Below, piece after piece: positions 1 to 9,820 of a stretch of DNA of 64,000 nt (position 1 is the first letter of the stretch; each line of letters opens with the position of its first letter). The stretch covers positions 248,001 to 312,000 of the forward strand of contig CAVVOX010000002.1 in assembly GCA_963749875.1 (NCBI GenBank), written 5' to 3'. The DNA is from JAHQVI01 sp963749875 (GTDB taxonomy: Bacteria > Pseudomonadota > Alphaproteobacteria > Rhizobiales > Rhodomicrobiaceae). The position numbers and the translations under genes were made by a program. The notes beneath the pieces were generated by a model. The model was not told the origin of the DNA, did not search any database, and worked only from the letters and a program-made list of their open reading frames with translations.

Positions 1-53
1 ACATCCATGTGGACTTCCGCACCGGTCAGGCGGATGGCTGAGGGCTTTCCGCC

Positions 54-993
54 TCACGCCACCGGCGTCAGCAGCAGATCGCCGGCGAAATGCGCCGCGA
101 GATTGCGGACGACGAGATCCCCCATCGCGGAGCGGGTCTTCTGCGTTGCCGAGCCCTGATGCGGCGAGAGCACGACATTGTCCAGCGCGAACAGCGCTTC
201 GGGCACGTTCGGCTCGTCCTCGAAGACGTCGAGCGCCGCGCCGCCCAGCCCGCCCGATTGCAGGAGCTCGACCATTGCCGCTTCGTCAACGAGCGAGCCG
301 CGCGCCACATTGACCAGATGGCCTTTCGGTCCCAGCGCCTCCATCACGCGGCGCGAGACGATGCCGTTCGTTTCCGCCGAGCCCGGCGCGATCACGACGA
401 GCCAGTCCACGGCCTCGCGCCATCTCCACCAGATCGGCGTAATAAGGGTAGGGCTCGTAAGGCTGCTCGCGCCTGCCATGATAGACGACCTGCATCTTGA
501 ACACCTGACAGCGCCGGGCGATCTCCTTGCCGATCCGGCCAAGCCCCAATATGCCGACCTTGGCGCCCGTCAGTTCTCCGGTCAGCGCATAGGCGCCGTT
601 TCGCCAGCGGCCGGCCCGGGTGAAGGCGTCGGCCTGCGGTATCCGGCGGCAGAGGGAGATCATCAGTCCGAATGTGATTTCCGCAACGGCATCGTTCAGC
701 ACGTCCGGCGTATTTGTCACGCGGACGCCCCGCGCTTTGCAGGCGCCGACGTCGATAGCGTCGTAGCCGACCCCGTAACTGGCGATGATCTGCAGATTGG
801 GCAGCGCGGCCAGGATCTCCGGCGCGCAGCCTGAATGACCGTTCGTGGCGACGCCGTGAACCCGCTCGCCGACCTCGCGAAGCAGCGCCGTCTTGTCCTG
901 CGCCTCCCAATAACGGTGAACGAAATAGGCCGATTCAAGGGCCGCCTCCACATGCGGCATCATCGGCGCGATCTGCAAAATTTCAGGCTTCAT
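54..993 (-). CDS. D-isomer-specific 2-hydroxyacid dehydrogenase (one frameshift)
   Basis: NAD(P)-dependent reductase of the glyoxylate/hydroxypyruvate reductase family, probably cytosolic. The N-terminal half has a Rossmann motif (GILGLGRIGKEIA, near residue 147). The C-terminal half has the catalytic Arg (VNVARGSLVDEA), Glu (DVFEDEP) and His (SPHQGSAT). The two halves lie in different frames and join near position 417-420, where one extra base separates VEMA from EAVDWLVVIAPG. All key residues survive, so sequencing error is as likely as a pseudogene. The gene starts at ATG 993, divergent from the sugar ABC operon at 1121, which suggests a role in metabolising the imported compound; that link is inference. 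The exact substrate cannot be read from the sequence. Confidence 0.85.
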
Positions 994-1120
994 GACGTCT
1001 CCCGAAGCGAAACTGGTCCGAAATGACCAAAGAACATCGTTGACCGATGGTTTCCCACCGCACTATATCAAAGACATAACCCCGGCAGGAGACTGGGGTC
1101 TATAGGGAGGTAACGACGCG

Positions 1121-2194
1121 ATGGCGTCGGTTACGATCCGGGACGTCCGGAAGTCGTTCGGCGCTGTTGAAGTCATACACGGCGTCAGTATCGGCATTGA
1201 AGACGGCGAGTTCGTGGTTCTCGTCGGCCCTTCGGGCTGCGGAAAATCCACCCTTTTGCGCATGATTGCCGGCCTTGAGGCGATCACCTCCGGCGAGGTC
1301 ATCATCAACCGCCGGGTGGTGAACCAGCTGCCGTCCAAGCAGCGGGACATCGCCATGGTGTTCCAGAACTACGCGCTCTATCCGCATATGAAGGTCTTCG
1401 ACAATATGGCCTTCAGCATGAAGCTGCGGAAAGCCCCGAGATCGGAAATCGACGTGCGGGTCCACCAGGCGGCGGATATTCTCGGATTGACGGCGCTTCT
1501 CGACCGCTATCCGCGCCAGCTTTCGGGCGGTCAGCGCCAGCGCGTCGCCATGGGCCGCGCGATCGTGCGTGACCCGCAGGTCTTTCTCTTCGACGAACCC
1601 CTTTCAAATCTCGATGCCAAGCTTCGCGTCGCCATGCGGACCGAAATCAAGGCTCTGCATCAGCGGGTCGGCGGAACGACCATTTACGTCACCCATGACC
1701 AGATCGAGGCGATGACCATGGCCGACAAGATCGTCGTCATGCAGGGCGGCTATGTCGAGCAGATCGGTCCGCCGCTTGAGCTATATGACCGGCCGGACAA
1801 TCTGTTCGTCGCCGGCTTCATCGGCTCTCCCGCCATGAACTTTCTGCGCGGCCGGGTTGACCGCAACGGTACGGCGGCGGTGGTCACGCCCGAAGGCGAG
1901 ACGATTCCCGCGCCGGAGGTGCCGGGGATGGAGGAAGGGCGCGACGTCATTCTCGGCGTGCGTCCCGAACATCTGACGCTTTCCGATAGCGATAAGGGAT
2001 TTGCGGCGAAGGTGGTGGTCACCGAGCCGACGGGATCCGAAGTTCAGATTTATGCGAAACACGGGGCGGATGATGTCGTCGCGGTCTTCCGCGAGCGCGT
2101 TCAGCCGCCTCCGGGCCAGACGATCCGGCTCGTTCCGGATCTTGCCCGTGCGCATGTGTTCGACCCGGAGACGGGCCGGGTGCTTCGGGGATAA
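1121..2194 (+). CDS. Carbohydrate-type ABC transporter ATPase (MalK/UgpC family)
   Basis: Energising subunit of an importer; binds ATP and drives two inner-membrane permeases. Walker A GPSGCGKST (residues 36-44), Q-loop FQNYALYPH (about 81-89), signature LSGGQRQR (134-141), Walker B VFLFDEP (154-160) and the H-loop in YVTHDQ (about 189-194) are all intact. The C-terminal third matches the TOBE/regulatory domain of MalK/UgpC proteins, and 357 aa is the usual family length. An AGGGAGG-like ribosome site lies just before ATG 1121. It is first in a four-gene set with the binding protein at 2265 and permeases at 3974 and 4930. The substrate is unknown; sugars, polyols or glycerol phosphate are typical of the family. 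Confidence 0.93.
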   Translation: MASVTIRDVRKSFGAVEVIHGVSIGIEDGEFVVLVGPSGCGKSTLLRMIAGLEAITSGEVIINRRVVNQLPSKQRDIAMVFQNYALYPHMKVFDNMAFSMKLRKAPRSEIDVRVHQAADILGLTALLDRYPRQLSGGQRQRVAMGRAIVRDPQVFLFDEPLSNLDAKLRVAMRTEIKALHQRVGGTTIYVTHDQIEAMTMADKIVVMQGGYVEQIGPPLELYDRPDNLFVAGFIGSPAMNFLRGRVDRNGTAAVVTPEGETIPAPEVPGMEEGRDVILGVRPEHLTLSDSDKGFAAKVVVTEPTGSEVQIYAKHGADDVVAVFRERVQPPPGQTIRLVPDLARAHVFDPETGRVLRG

Positions 2195-2264
2195 GAGCCT
2201 GCGCCGGGCGCGTGCCCGGCGGATAACCAGCCGGCGGGGACCGGCGCGAATGGGAGGAAGTCGA

Positions 2265-3623
2265 ATGAATTTAACGAGACGCTCGATATTGCAGGGAACG
2301 GCAGCAGTCGGCGCTTTGGCGGTTGGTGCAGATCTGCTGGGCTGGGCCAAGGCCTGGGCCGCCACCAAATTACTTCACAAGCCGGAAGATGGCGCCAAGC
2401 TTCAGCTGCTGCGCTGGAAGCGCTTTGTGCAATCGGAAGAGGATGCATTCCTGGAACTGGTTGACGCTTTCACCAAGGCGACTGGCGTGCCGGTCGAAGT
2501 GCTTAACGAAAGTCTCGACGACGTTCAGCCGAAAGCATCGGTTGCCGCCAATGTCGGTTCCGGGCCGGATATGTTCTGGGGGCTGTATTCTCTGCCTCAT
2601 CTCTTCGCTGAGAAGTGCATGGATGTGTCCGACGTCTGCGAATATATCGGCAAGAAATATGGCGGTTGGGCGCCATCGGCAGAGATCTATGGCAAGTCGG
2701 GCGGCAAGTGGATCGCGGTTCCCGTCGCATATAACGCAAACCTCATCAACTACCGCATATCGGCAGTCAAGGAGGCTGGCTTTGACAAGGTGCCGGAGGA
2801 TCTTGCGGGCTTCCTTGAACTGAACAAGGCCTTGAAGGCTAACGGCAAACCAGCCGGCATGGCTCTTGGCCACGCATCCGGTGACGGCAATGCGTGGGTG
2901 CACTGGGTCCTCTGGGCGCATGGCGGCTATCTCGTCGATAAAAACGACAAGGTCATCATCAATTCGCCGGAGACCGCCGCAGCACTGGAATATGCCAAGC
3001 AGCTTTACGAAGCCTGGATCCCCGGTGTCGCGTCATGGAACGATGCCTTCAACAATAAGGCTTTCCTGGCCGAAGAAGTCTGGCTGACCAATAATGGCGT
3101 CTCGATCTACGCTGCCGCCAAACGCGCGGCCAATCCAGGCGCTGATGCAAATGCTGCCGCCAAAGCCGCAGCGCCAAAAATGGCGGCGATCGCCGAAGAT
3201 ATGAACCACTCCTTCTGGCCGATCGGACCAGCAGGCAAACCTACAGAGTTCCATATCTGCTATCCGCTCCTTGGCATGAAATACACCAAGAATCCCAACG
3301 CGGTAAAAGCCTTCATGCAGTTCATGATGGAAGTGGAGAATTACGAACCTTGGTGCGCGGGCGCTGTCGGCTATCTGAGCCATCCGTATAAGGCGGGCGA
3401 TGACTTCGCATTCTGGAACGACGATCCCAAGCTTCTGGCGGCGAAACCCGCAGCATGGCGTACGTCAACGGCTGGGCATCTCGGCTCGGTCGGAGAAAAG
3501 GCTGCTGCTGCTTTGGCTGACTTCATCGTGCTCGACATGGTTGCGAATGCCTGCTCCGGCCGCGAAAGTGTCGACGGCGCCATTAAGATTGCCGAGCGCC
3601 AAGCCAAGCGGCTCTATCGGTAG
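2265..3623 (+). CDS. ABC transporter extracellular solute-binding protein, family 1, Tat-exported
   Basis: Periplasmic ligand-binding protein of the adjacent importer, 452 aa. I chose ATG 2265 because GGGAGGAAG precedes it at good spacing and the first residues MNLTRRSILQG form a twin-arginine signal followed by a hydrophobic stretch; the frame is open further upstream but lacks these. The mature part resembles carbohydrate-binding family 1 proteins (for example PVAYNANLINY and WVLWAHGGYLVD segments, and a Trp-rich C-terminal half). A Tat signal suggests export in folded form. It lies 70 bp after the ATPase gene and before a block of palindromic repeats that separates it from the permeases. 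Ligand not identifiable. Confidence 0.9.
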   Translation: MNLTRRSILQGTAAVGALAVGADLLGWAKAWAATKLLHKPEDGAKLQLLRWKRFVQSEEDAFLELVDAFTKATGVPVEVLNESLDDVQPKASVAANVGSGPDMFWGLYSLPHLFAEKCMDVSDVCEYIGKKYGGWAPSAEIYGKSGGKWIAVPVAYNANLINYRISAVKEAGFDKVPEDLAGFLELNKALKANGKPAGMALGHASGDGNAWVHWVLWAHGGYLVDKNDKVIINSPETAAALEYAKQLYEAWIPGVASWNDAFNNKAFLAEEVWLTNNGVSIYAAAKRAANPGADANAAAKAAAPKMAAIAEDMNHSFWPIGPAGKPTEFHICYPLLGMKYTKNPNAVKAFMQFMMEVENYEPWCAGAVGYLSHPYKAGDDFAFWNDDPKLLAAKPAAWRTSTAGHLGSVGEKAAAALADFIVLDMVANACSGRESVDGAIKIAERQAKRLYR

Positions 3624-3668
3624 GGGATAAGGCGCAGACTGGACCGCGCATGGTCCGGATCTGCGGGT

Positions 3669-3713
3669 TGGAGCACGATCTCTGGGGAAGGATTTCCCTT
3701 GATCCGTGCTCCA
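3669..3713. repeat. Palindromic intergenic element (TGGAGCACG type)
   Basis: Inverted repeat just after the binding-protein gene: TGGAGCACGATC at the left and GATCCGTGCTCCA at the right, with an inner GGGGAA/TTTCCC stem. Elements of this style (TGGAGCATGATC...) are widespread between genes in Rhizobiales. It could act as a transcript-stabilising or attenuating hairpin between the abundant binding protein and the permeases. Confidence 0.65.
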
Positions 3714-3717
3714 GGCT

Positions 3718-3823
3718 TAGAGCGGCGGATTCTTAACCAGAATCGGAAGCGCCACTCTAACGGTTTGTTTTGGCATCGGATTGACCCGAAAAGTGGGTGC
3801 CACTTTTCGATCCGATGCTCTAG
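3718..3823. repeat. Type 2 palindromic repeat, copy 1
   Basis: Two consecutive palindromes: TAGAGCGGCGGATTCT up to CGCCACTCTAA, then GCATCGGATTGACCCGAAAA up to TTTTCGATCCGATGCTCTA. A second copy lies at 40285-40413 and a degenerate one near 55500-55575. It is fused directly to the type 1 repeat that follows, sharing its terminal CTAG. Confidence 0.7.
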
Positions 3824-3925
3824 CGCAACGCGCGTCCGAATGGACGCGGACAGTTGCGCTAACCTTTTGAAATAGATCAACTTACCCTCGTTCAAGTGAT
3901 CCCACTTGAACGAGGGTTGATCTAG
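3821..3925 (-). repeat. Type 1 composite palindromic repeat, copy A
   Basis: Reverse orientation: TAGCGCAACGCGCGTCC at the left and the palindrome CTCGTTCAAGTG / CACTTGAACGAG ending GTTGATCTAG at the right. Unlike the other copies it lacks the inner CCCCGCCTTCGCGGGG hairpin, so the first stem closes directly as GCGTCCGAATGGACGC. It sits between the binding protein and the first permease, 49 bp before the permease start. Confidence 0.85.
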
Positions 3926-3973
3926 CCGGCGGGGTTGGGCGAACCGGCCCCGCCGCAATGCGGAGGAGCGGGT

Positions 3974-4937
3974 TTGGCCGAGGTCACTCTCGACCGTGAT
4001 GCGGCCGACGCGATGGGCGGACGGTCCTTATGGCAGCGTCTGCAGACCAACCGGAACTGGCTCGGTTTCTGGTTCATGCTGCCGGCGGCGGGCTTTCTGA
4101 TCCTGTTTCTCGCCTATCCGCTGGTCCTTGGCGTCTGGCTCTCCTTCACCGACACGCGGGTCGGCCGGGCCGGCGAATGGGTCGGTTTTGAGAATTACGC
4201 CTGGCTCTGGGACGCACAGCGTCTTCTGGCTGAGCGTGTTCAACACGATGCTCTATACGGTCGTCGCCAGCATCATCAAATTCGCGGTCGGCCTCTATCT
4301 GGCTCTGCTCCTCAACCGCCATATGCCGTTCAAGGCGATCATCCGCGCTGTCGTGCTGATCCCGTTCATCGTGCCGACCGTGCTGTCCGCGATCGCCTTC
4401 TGGTGGATTTTCGACACGCAATTCTCGATCCTGACCTGGATGCTGCAGAAGGTCGGGGTCATCGCAGACAGCTTCCAGATCAACTGGCTGGGCGATGCGA
4501 CCATGGCGCGCGCCTCGGTGATCTTCGCCAATATCTGGCGCGGCGTGCCCTTCATCGCGATCACGCTGCTTGCCGGCCTGCAGACGGTCCCCGCCTCGCT
4601 CTATGAGGCCGCGGTGATCGACGGCGCGACGCGCTGGCAGATGTTCCGCTATATCACCTATCCGCTTCTCACGCCGATCATTGCCGTGGTGATGACCTTC
4701 TCGGTGCTGTTCACCTTCACCGATTTCCAGCTCATCTGGGTTCTGACACGCGGCGGGCCGTTCAATACGACGCATCTCATGGCGACGCTCAGCTATCAGC
4801 GGGCGATCCTCGGAGGCTATCTTGGCGAGGGCGCGGCGATTGCGACCGCGATGATTCCGTTCCTGCTCGCGGCGATCCTGGTCTCGTGGTTCGGCCTTCA
4901 GCGGCGCAAATGGCAGCATGGAGAGGGTAATGACTGA
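3974..4937 (+). CDS. ABC transporter permease 1, sugar type (one frameshift)
   Basis: Inner-membrane permease of the importer. I prefer the TTG at 3974, preceded by GGAGGAG; ATG 4013 is the alternative. The first frame gives a cytoplasmic start and a first membrane segment (FWFMLPAAGFLILFLAYPL). At about 4213 one extra base shifts the frame, and the rest continues from SVFWLSVFNTMLYTVV through several membrane helices and the EAA coupling loop (YEAAVIDGATRWQMFRYITY) that contacts the ATPase. The stop overlaps the start of permease 2 by 8 bp, typical of translational coupling. All family features survive around the break. Confidence 0.88.
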
Positions 4938-5825
4938 AGCGACGCAGCCGCTGTCAAAAGCCGATTACCGCGAGGGCTTCGAATATCTGGAGACCCGGCT
5001 GAGCCGGCTCGTCACGCTCTGGCTGCCGCTCGGGATCATCCTGATCGTCCTGATTTTCCCGTTCTACTGGATGGCGCTGACCTCGATCAAACCGGACCAG
5101 GAGCTGATCAATCTTCAATCGACGAACCCGCTCTGGACCTGGAATCCGACGCTCAAGCATTTGCGCGTCCTCTTGTTCGAGACCGCCTATCCGACATGGC
5201 TCTGGAACACGATGATGGTGGCGATCAGCGCGACGATCCTGTCGCTTATCGCCAGCGTTCTGGCGGCCTATGCCATCGTCCGTATCCGCTACCGGGGGGC
5301 GAACTGGGTCGGCGGCGCTGATCTTCCTGGCCTATCTCGTGCCGCCCTCCATCCTGTTCATTCCGCTGGCGACGGTCGTCTACCAATATGGGCTGTTCGA
5401 CACACCCTTCGCGCTGATCCTGACCTATCCGACCATCCTCATTCCTTTCTCGACCTGGCTACTGATGGGCTATTTCAAGACCATCCCCTTCGAGCTTGAG
5501 GAATGTGCGCTGATCGACGGCGCCAATCGCTGGCAGATCTTGATCAAGATCATCCTGCCGCTGGCGATCCCCGGCCTGATCTCGGCTTTCATCTTCTGCT
5601 TCACGCTTGTGCTGGAACGAGTTCATCTACGCGCTGACGTTCATCTCGAACGTCAACAACAAGACCGTGCCGGTGGCGATCGTCACCAACTTCACCGATG
5701 GCGACGTGTATCGCTGGGGCTCGATCATGGCGGGCGCGCTGGTCGGCTCGCTGCCGCTCGTGATCCTTTATGCCTTCTTCGTCGAGCACTACGTCGCGGC
5801 GATGACCGGGGCGGTTAAAGAGTGA
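4930..5825 (+). CDS. ABC transporter permease 2, sugar type (two frameshifts)
   Basis: Second inner-membrane permease of the importer. ATG 4930 follows GGAGAGGG and overlaps the end of permease 1. The N-terminal helix (LPLGIILIVLIFPFYWM) is in the first frame. One extra base near 5305 (before AALIFLAYLVPPS) and another near 5609 (before CWNEFIYALTFIS) break the reading frame. The EAA loop (EECALIDGANRWQILIKI) lies in the middle segment, and the last segment ends with a membrane helix and AVKE. Summed length is about 298 residues, normal for the family. It closes the operon; the next gene is on the opposite strand. Confidence 0.86.
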
Positions 5826-5844
5826 GCCGCCATATGCCCGCTTC

Positions 5845-6342
5845 TTATCCCGCCTTTTGCGGGCGGCGCACGGTTTCGAAGCTCCGGTGCAGGAACGCGC
5901 CGAAGAGGCGGATCAGAGCGCTGACGGCCAGGCCGATAAACAACAGAAGCACGGATTTGGCGCCGAGTTCGCCAAGGATCGTCGCATAGGCCTGAGTCGC
6001 CAGCTCGGGAGAGAGCCTTTCGAGCTGGGTCGCAAACATGTTGAGCAATTCGCGGGCAAGGCCAATCAGGCGCCCGAACGTCTCGAACTGGTAAATATTG
6101 AGGTACATATAAGCCAACATGGCTATGAGCACCTCGGCGACGAGATAGACGGCGAGCAATGCGACAAAGAAAACGGCCTTCAGGAGAGCGGTCACGGGAT
6201 TAATCCTGGGTCGGCGGGTGGGCGTCTCGCGCCGCTCAGCGTGGCGGGCGTGCTTTCGGGCGCGGAGCTTGCCCATTCGCTGAAGAACGCTGACTCCGGC
6301 AATTGCAGCAGCTGCGGGATGCGAGAAATTTTCCTCCGACAC
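5845..6342 (-). CDS. Hypothetical membrane protein
   Basis: 165 aa, starting at GTG 6342 with an AGGAG ribosome site. The first 45 residues are basic and rich in Arg and Ala (RARKHARHAERRE), probably cytoplasmic. Two hydrophobic stretches follow (about residues 52-80 and 127-147), joined by an amphipathic region containing LLNMFATQLERLSPE. I do not recognise a family. It converges on the sugar permease gene, with 19 bp between the stops. Confidence 0.6.
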   Translation of the reverse strand: MSEENFSHPAAAAIAGVSVLQRMGKLRARKHARHAERRETPTRRPRINPVTALLKAVFFVALLAVYLVAEVLIAMLAYMYLNIYQFETFGRLIGLARELLNMFATQLERLSPELATQAYATILGELGAKSVLLLFIGLAVSALIRLFGAFLHRSFETVRRPQKAG

Positions 6343-6519
6343 GCGCTCCTCGTTCCAATGCTGCTGTTCTATGGCGCTGGGCTCAGCAATCCATCAATAC
6401 GCAAGATCCGCAAGATGCCGGGCCATCGGACGGGCCCGACAAACAGGTTACGCAAGATTGGCGATGGCGCCAAAAGCAAAAAGCGATCGGACCGGAGCGG
6501 GGAGGCGAAAAGGCGCTCG

Positions 6520-7280
6520 TCAGTGCTTTATGGCCGTCCCTTGCTGGACGGTCCAGGCATCGCGGAAAAAGCCGAGCGTGCACGCGATATGATTACGAAT
6601 CGCTGAGGAGAGCAGAACTGCGTCGCGCTTCTCGAGCGCATTGATAATCTGCTCATGTTCCTTGATCGCGCTGCTCATACGCGATCTTGGCACGTTGATG
6701 GACAAACGGGCCCGCCTGATCCGGCTGGAGACGCAGCGGATGAGATGGAGCAGATTCCGATTGCGGGATGCCGTCTGAATGCGCGCATGCATCCGCTCAT
6801 TGGCGTCGGTGAACGAACTCGCGGTCACCGCGGTCAAAGGATTCGATCATCGTGTCGTGGAGCTGTCTCAGCTCATCGATGTCGGCCTGGCCCAAACGTT
6901 TACAGGCCAGCTCGCCAGCAAGTGCCTCCAGGCGTCCATAGATCGGAAACGCCTCGTTCAGGTCGTCGATCGTCAACGGCCGAATGACCGCACCCCGGTT
7001 GTGATTGAGAGTGACCAGGCCTTCGAAGGCTAGCACCTTGAGCGCCTCGCGAAGCGGCGTTCTCGACACGCCGAAACTCACAGAGCTCCTTCTCCGGCAC
7101 TTTGGAATCGGCAGGTAGCGCTCCGGAGATGATGAAATCCCGGAGGCGGTCCAGCAACTCGTCGTGAAGCTGCCGTCGCGAGATCAGGGCTACAGAGTTC
7201 ATTTGCGGTTCCGAAAAAGACTGGGACGCACTGTCGTGAGTGTCCATCGCAACCCAACTCTTATGCACGCTTTCCGACAC
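6520..7280 (-). pseudogene. GntR-family transcriptional regulator (FadR/VanR type), two frameshifts
   Basis: A GntR regulator is encoded in three frames. The first part holds the start of the winged helix (LHDELLDRLRDFIISGALPA, then VPEKELCE). The second has the recognition helix FGVSRTPLREALKVLAFEGL and the start of the ligand-binding FCD domain. The third has DANERMHARIQTASRN and an IKEHEQIINALEKRD segment typical of the FCD C-terminus. Each join is explained by one extra base (near 7080 and near 6836), leaving domain order and length normal at about 250 residues. It may therefore be a functional gene with consensus errors. Target genes are unknown; the sugar ABC operon and the dehydrogenase nearby are candidates. 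Confidence 0.75.
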
Positions 7281-7909
7281 CCGTTAATTACCCTCCCGTT
7301 TCCTGCCGCGTCGTCCATCGCACCGCGCGGGCGCATTTACGAAGTTGCCGCACTCGCCAAAAGTTGCGGGGTCATCCTTCTCTCGTGATTCCAAATAACA
7401 ATTATGACGCCTAAAGATGTCGGCGAGACGCACATCAGGCAAGGCCGCCAGTCCGGCGGCATTCATTGTGCAATATAAGTATTAAGACAGAGAAACTCTT
7501 GCATGGCAACTACCGGTTTTGGAAATTCAATCGTGAAGCAAAGCGTGTGCTTCTGTCTTTGTTCCGCAAACCGGTGCCGGCACACTATATATCGCGTGTT
7601 TGCGCGCGTGGCAGTGTCATATGTGACGGATTCAACCCCTACACAAATCACCAGGCTCGGTGCAAGCTGAGGCGGACCAAGATCGCACCATATGCGGAAG
7701 AACACCTATTCGCTATCGCTGCCGCAGCCACTGCCGCCACACGCCTGATACTGTAAGCATGTGCGATCACTGGCCTCCTTCGTCACAGAACGATACAATT
7801 TGTAAATCGGTGACTGCGGTGTCAGCCCGGAAACTAAAGCCATCCATGAGGATCTATAAGCAACATCCTCAGGGAAGAGACGTCCACAACCCAATTATGA
7901 GACCTCGTT
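7281..7909. other. Intergenic region without a convincing gene
   Basis: 629 bp between the GntR gene and the small secreted protein. It is less GC-rich than its neighbours. Short open frames on both strands (for example 7466-7756 and 7463-7705) show no recognisable domain, no ribosome site and no signal sequence, so I call none. It should hold the promoter of the gene at 7910. Confidence 0.5.
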
Positions 7910-8320
7910 ATGACTGGGATTAAGCACAAGGCGGTTGTGCTTTCGATGAGCGCAGCCCTGTTCCTTAGCGGTCCACTCAGCGCATATGCCGTTCCCGCTG
8001 CCGGATCGGCCGCTCAAAGCGTCGCCAAGGCCGGCGAAACGATCGGCAATGGCGTCGTCCTGACGGGCAAACGGTTCCGCAGCGGCGGCAAGTGGCGTGG
8101 GCGAAGAGGCGGCTTCAGGCACCGGCGCTACAGGGGGCATGATGGCCGTTGGCTGGCTCCGTTGCTGGCGGCCCCGTTCCTGTATGGCTACGGCTATTAT
8201 GGCTATGACGGTTATGATGGCTATGACGGCTACGACGACGGCGATGACGATTGTTATCGGGAGTGCCGTTACGACCATGGTCCGAGCTATTGCCGGCGCT
8301 ATTGGTATCGCTATTGCTGA
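7910..8320 (+). CDS. Small secreted Gly/Tyr/Asp-rich protein
   Basis: 136 aa. Residues 1-28 form a signal peptide (hydrophobic VVLSMSAALFLSGPLSAYA, cleavage near AYA). A basic middle follows (GGKWRGRRGGFRHRRYRG). Then comes a hydrophobic stretch and a low-complexity segment of GYDGYDGYDGYD repeats passing into DDGDDD. The tail has four cysteines (CYRECRYDHGPSYCRRYWYRYC). The acidic aromatic repeat and cysteine tail could bind metal or cross-link on the envelope, but no family is recognised. ATG 7910 has no strong ribosome site; ATG 7946 is an alternative that would shorten the signal peptide. Confidence 0.65.
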   Translation: MTGIKHKAVVLSMSAALFLSGPLSAYAVPAAGSAAQSVAKAGETIGNGVVLTGKRFRSGGKWRGRRGGFRHRRYRGHDGRWLAPLLAAPFLYGYGYYGYDGYDGYDGYDDGDDDCYRECRYDHGPSYCRRYWYRYC

Positions 8321-8617
8321 GCCATGAATGAACGGAGAAGGCGGCGCGGGCAGAGTCGCTTTCCGCCTTCTTCACAATTCTCTGCCGTCCCATTTCGGCT
8401 GTTCCAATCACCTTCGGAGAGGGCGGAACCAGTCTTCCGCAGGGCTTCGCGTTTCGGGCCCCCGGCTTATTGGGGAGCCGGTATCACACGGGGTTCATTT
8501 TCTCGCGGTGCGACCCATGACAGCTTGGGCCTGCCGGGCAAATCATGCCAGCCTCATTTCGGGCACAATCTAGCGGAGCGCGGGCAAGCCGCTTCGCTCA
8601 GGTCATGGGGGCTGGCC

Positions 8618-9673
8618 GTGATTCACGATTTGCCAAGGGGGCAGTTCGGAGCTTATTTGCGCGCGCATTACTTCAACGACAAGCCAGGTGTTGCGCCACG
8701 ATTTTCCATGGGATGCGGCGCGATCTTCATGATTCACCGCGTCAGCCCGCCGGAGCGGTGCCTGACGTCCGGCACGCCGGTTTCCGCGACCGATCCAGGC
8801 ATGCTGGAAGAGATGGTCTCGCTGGTCGTCGCTCTGAAGCTCGATGTTATCTCTTTGGCCGAGATGCAGCGGCGCCTCATGGCCGGGGATCTCAGCCGCC
8901 GCTTCGTCTGCTTCACTTTCGACGGCGCCTATCGCAGCGTTCGCGAATTCCGTGCTGCCGCTCTTTCGAAAGCGCGGTTTGCCTTTTGCCGTCTATGCCG
9001 CAACCGATTTTCTGGACGGTGATTCGCTTCCCTGGTGGCTTTCGCTCGAAGTTCTCCTCAAGGAATGCGACAAGCTCAGCTTGGAGTTCGGCCCGGACCG
9101 GAGGAGATTCGATGCCGGTCCTATGCCGAGAAGCAGGAGGCCTATGCGCGCCTTTATAGGCGGCTTGCCAAGCTGGAGCGGTCGGCGCGCGTCACCCTGC
9201 TTGAGGCGGCGTTGAAAAAATACGGAGTCGATCATCAAGCGGCCGCCGCGCGGGAGCTGCTTTCACGGGATGAGCTGAACACGCTGGCCCAAAGCAGCCT
9301 CGTGACGATCGGGAGTCAGGGCGGCGGCGGCGAACCACTCAGCGAGCTGAGCTATGACCGCGCTAGACAGAGCGTCGAGCAATCGCTGGATTGTCTCGAA
9401 GCGGCGAGTGGCGCACGTCCCCGGCATTTCGCTTACCCGGGAGGCGCGAGGGCCAAAGTCACCGCACGCGACGTTCGCATCGCTCGCGATTTGGGCCTTG
9501 AAACCGCCGTGACTGGGATTGAGGGCGCCTTATGGCCCGAACATTCGCATGAGATGCTGGCCTTGCCGCGTATCGCCCACGACAACGACCCGGCCATCCT
9601 GGCGCGCGCGCTCATGTTGAGCGGCGGCAGCTCTCCGGGCGCGGGCCTGTCGCTGGGAAGCGCGTCGGGATAA
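8618..9673 (+). pseudogene. Polysaccharide deacetylase family protein (NodB-like fold), frameshifted
   Basis: Remnant or mis-sequenced deacetylase in three frames. Part 1 has GAIFMIHRV and the motif-1 region CFTFDGAYRS. Part 2 has LPLFRKRGLPFAVYAATDF and PWWLSLEVLL. Part 3 has RCRSYAEKQEAYARLYRRL and the late motif RHFAYPGGA. Breaks lie near 8955 (one extra base) and near 9105 (one base missing). Motif 1 reads TFDGAY where the classical catalytic motif is TFDDGY, so one metal-binding or catalytic Asp may be absent; this may be a subfamily variant. The start is uncertain (GTG 8618 or ATG 8708). The substrate would be an acetylated cell-surface or extracellular polysaccharide. Confidence 0.7.
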
Positions 9674-9677
9674 GCGC

Positions 9678-9808
9678 TAGATCAACTTAACCGCGTTCAA
9701 GTGGACTCACTTGAACGCGGTTAAGTTGATCTATTTCAATAGGTCAGCGCAACTGTTCCAGCGTCCATCCCCGCCTTCGCGGGGACATGCTTGGACGCGC
9801 GTTGCGCT
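9678..9808 (+). repeat. Type 1 composite palindromic repeat, copy B
   Basis: Begins TAGATCAACTTAACC, with stem CGCGTTCAAGTG / CACTTGAACGCG, then the linker and second module GCGTCCATCCCCGCC...GCGGGGACATGC...TTGGACGCG ending GTTGCGCT. The outer stem pair CCGCG/CGCGG replaces the CCTCG/CGAGG seen in copies A and D, a compensatory change. It lies between the deacetylase and the 3' end of serA, where it could serve as a bidirectional 3' hairpin. Confidence 0.85.
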
Positions 9809-9820
9809 GGACTGCGCGGC

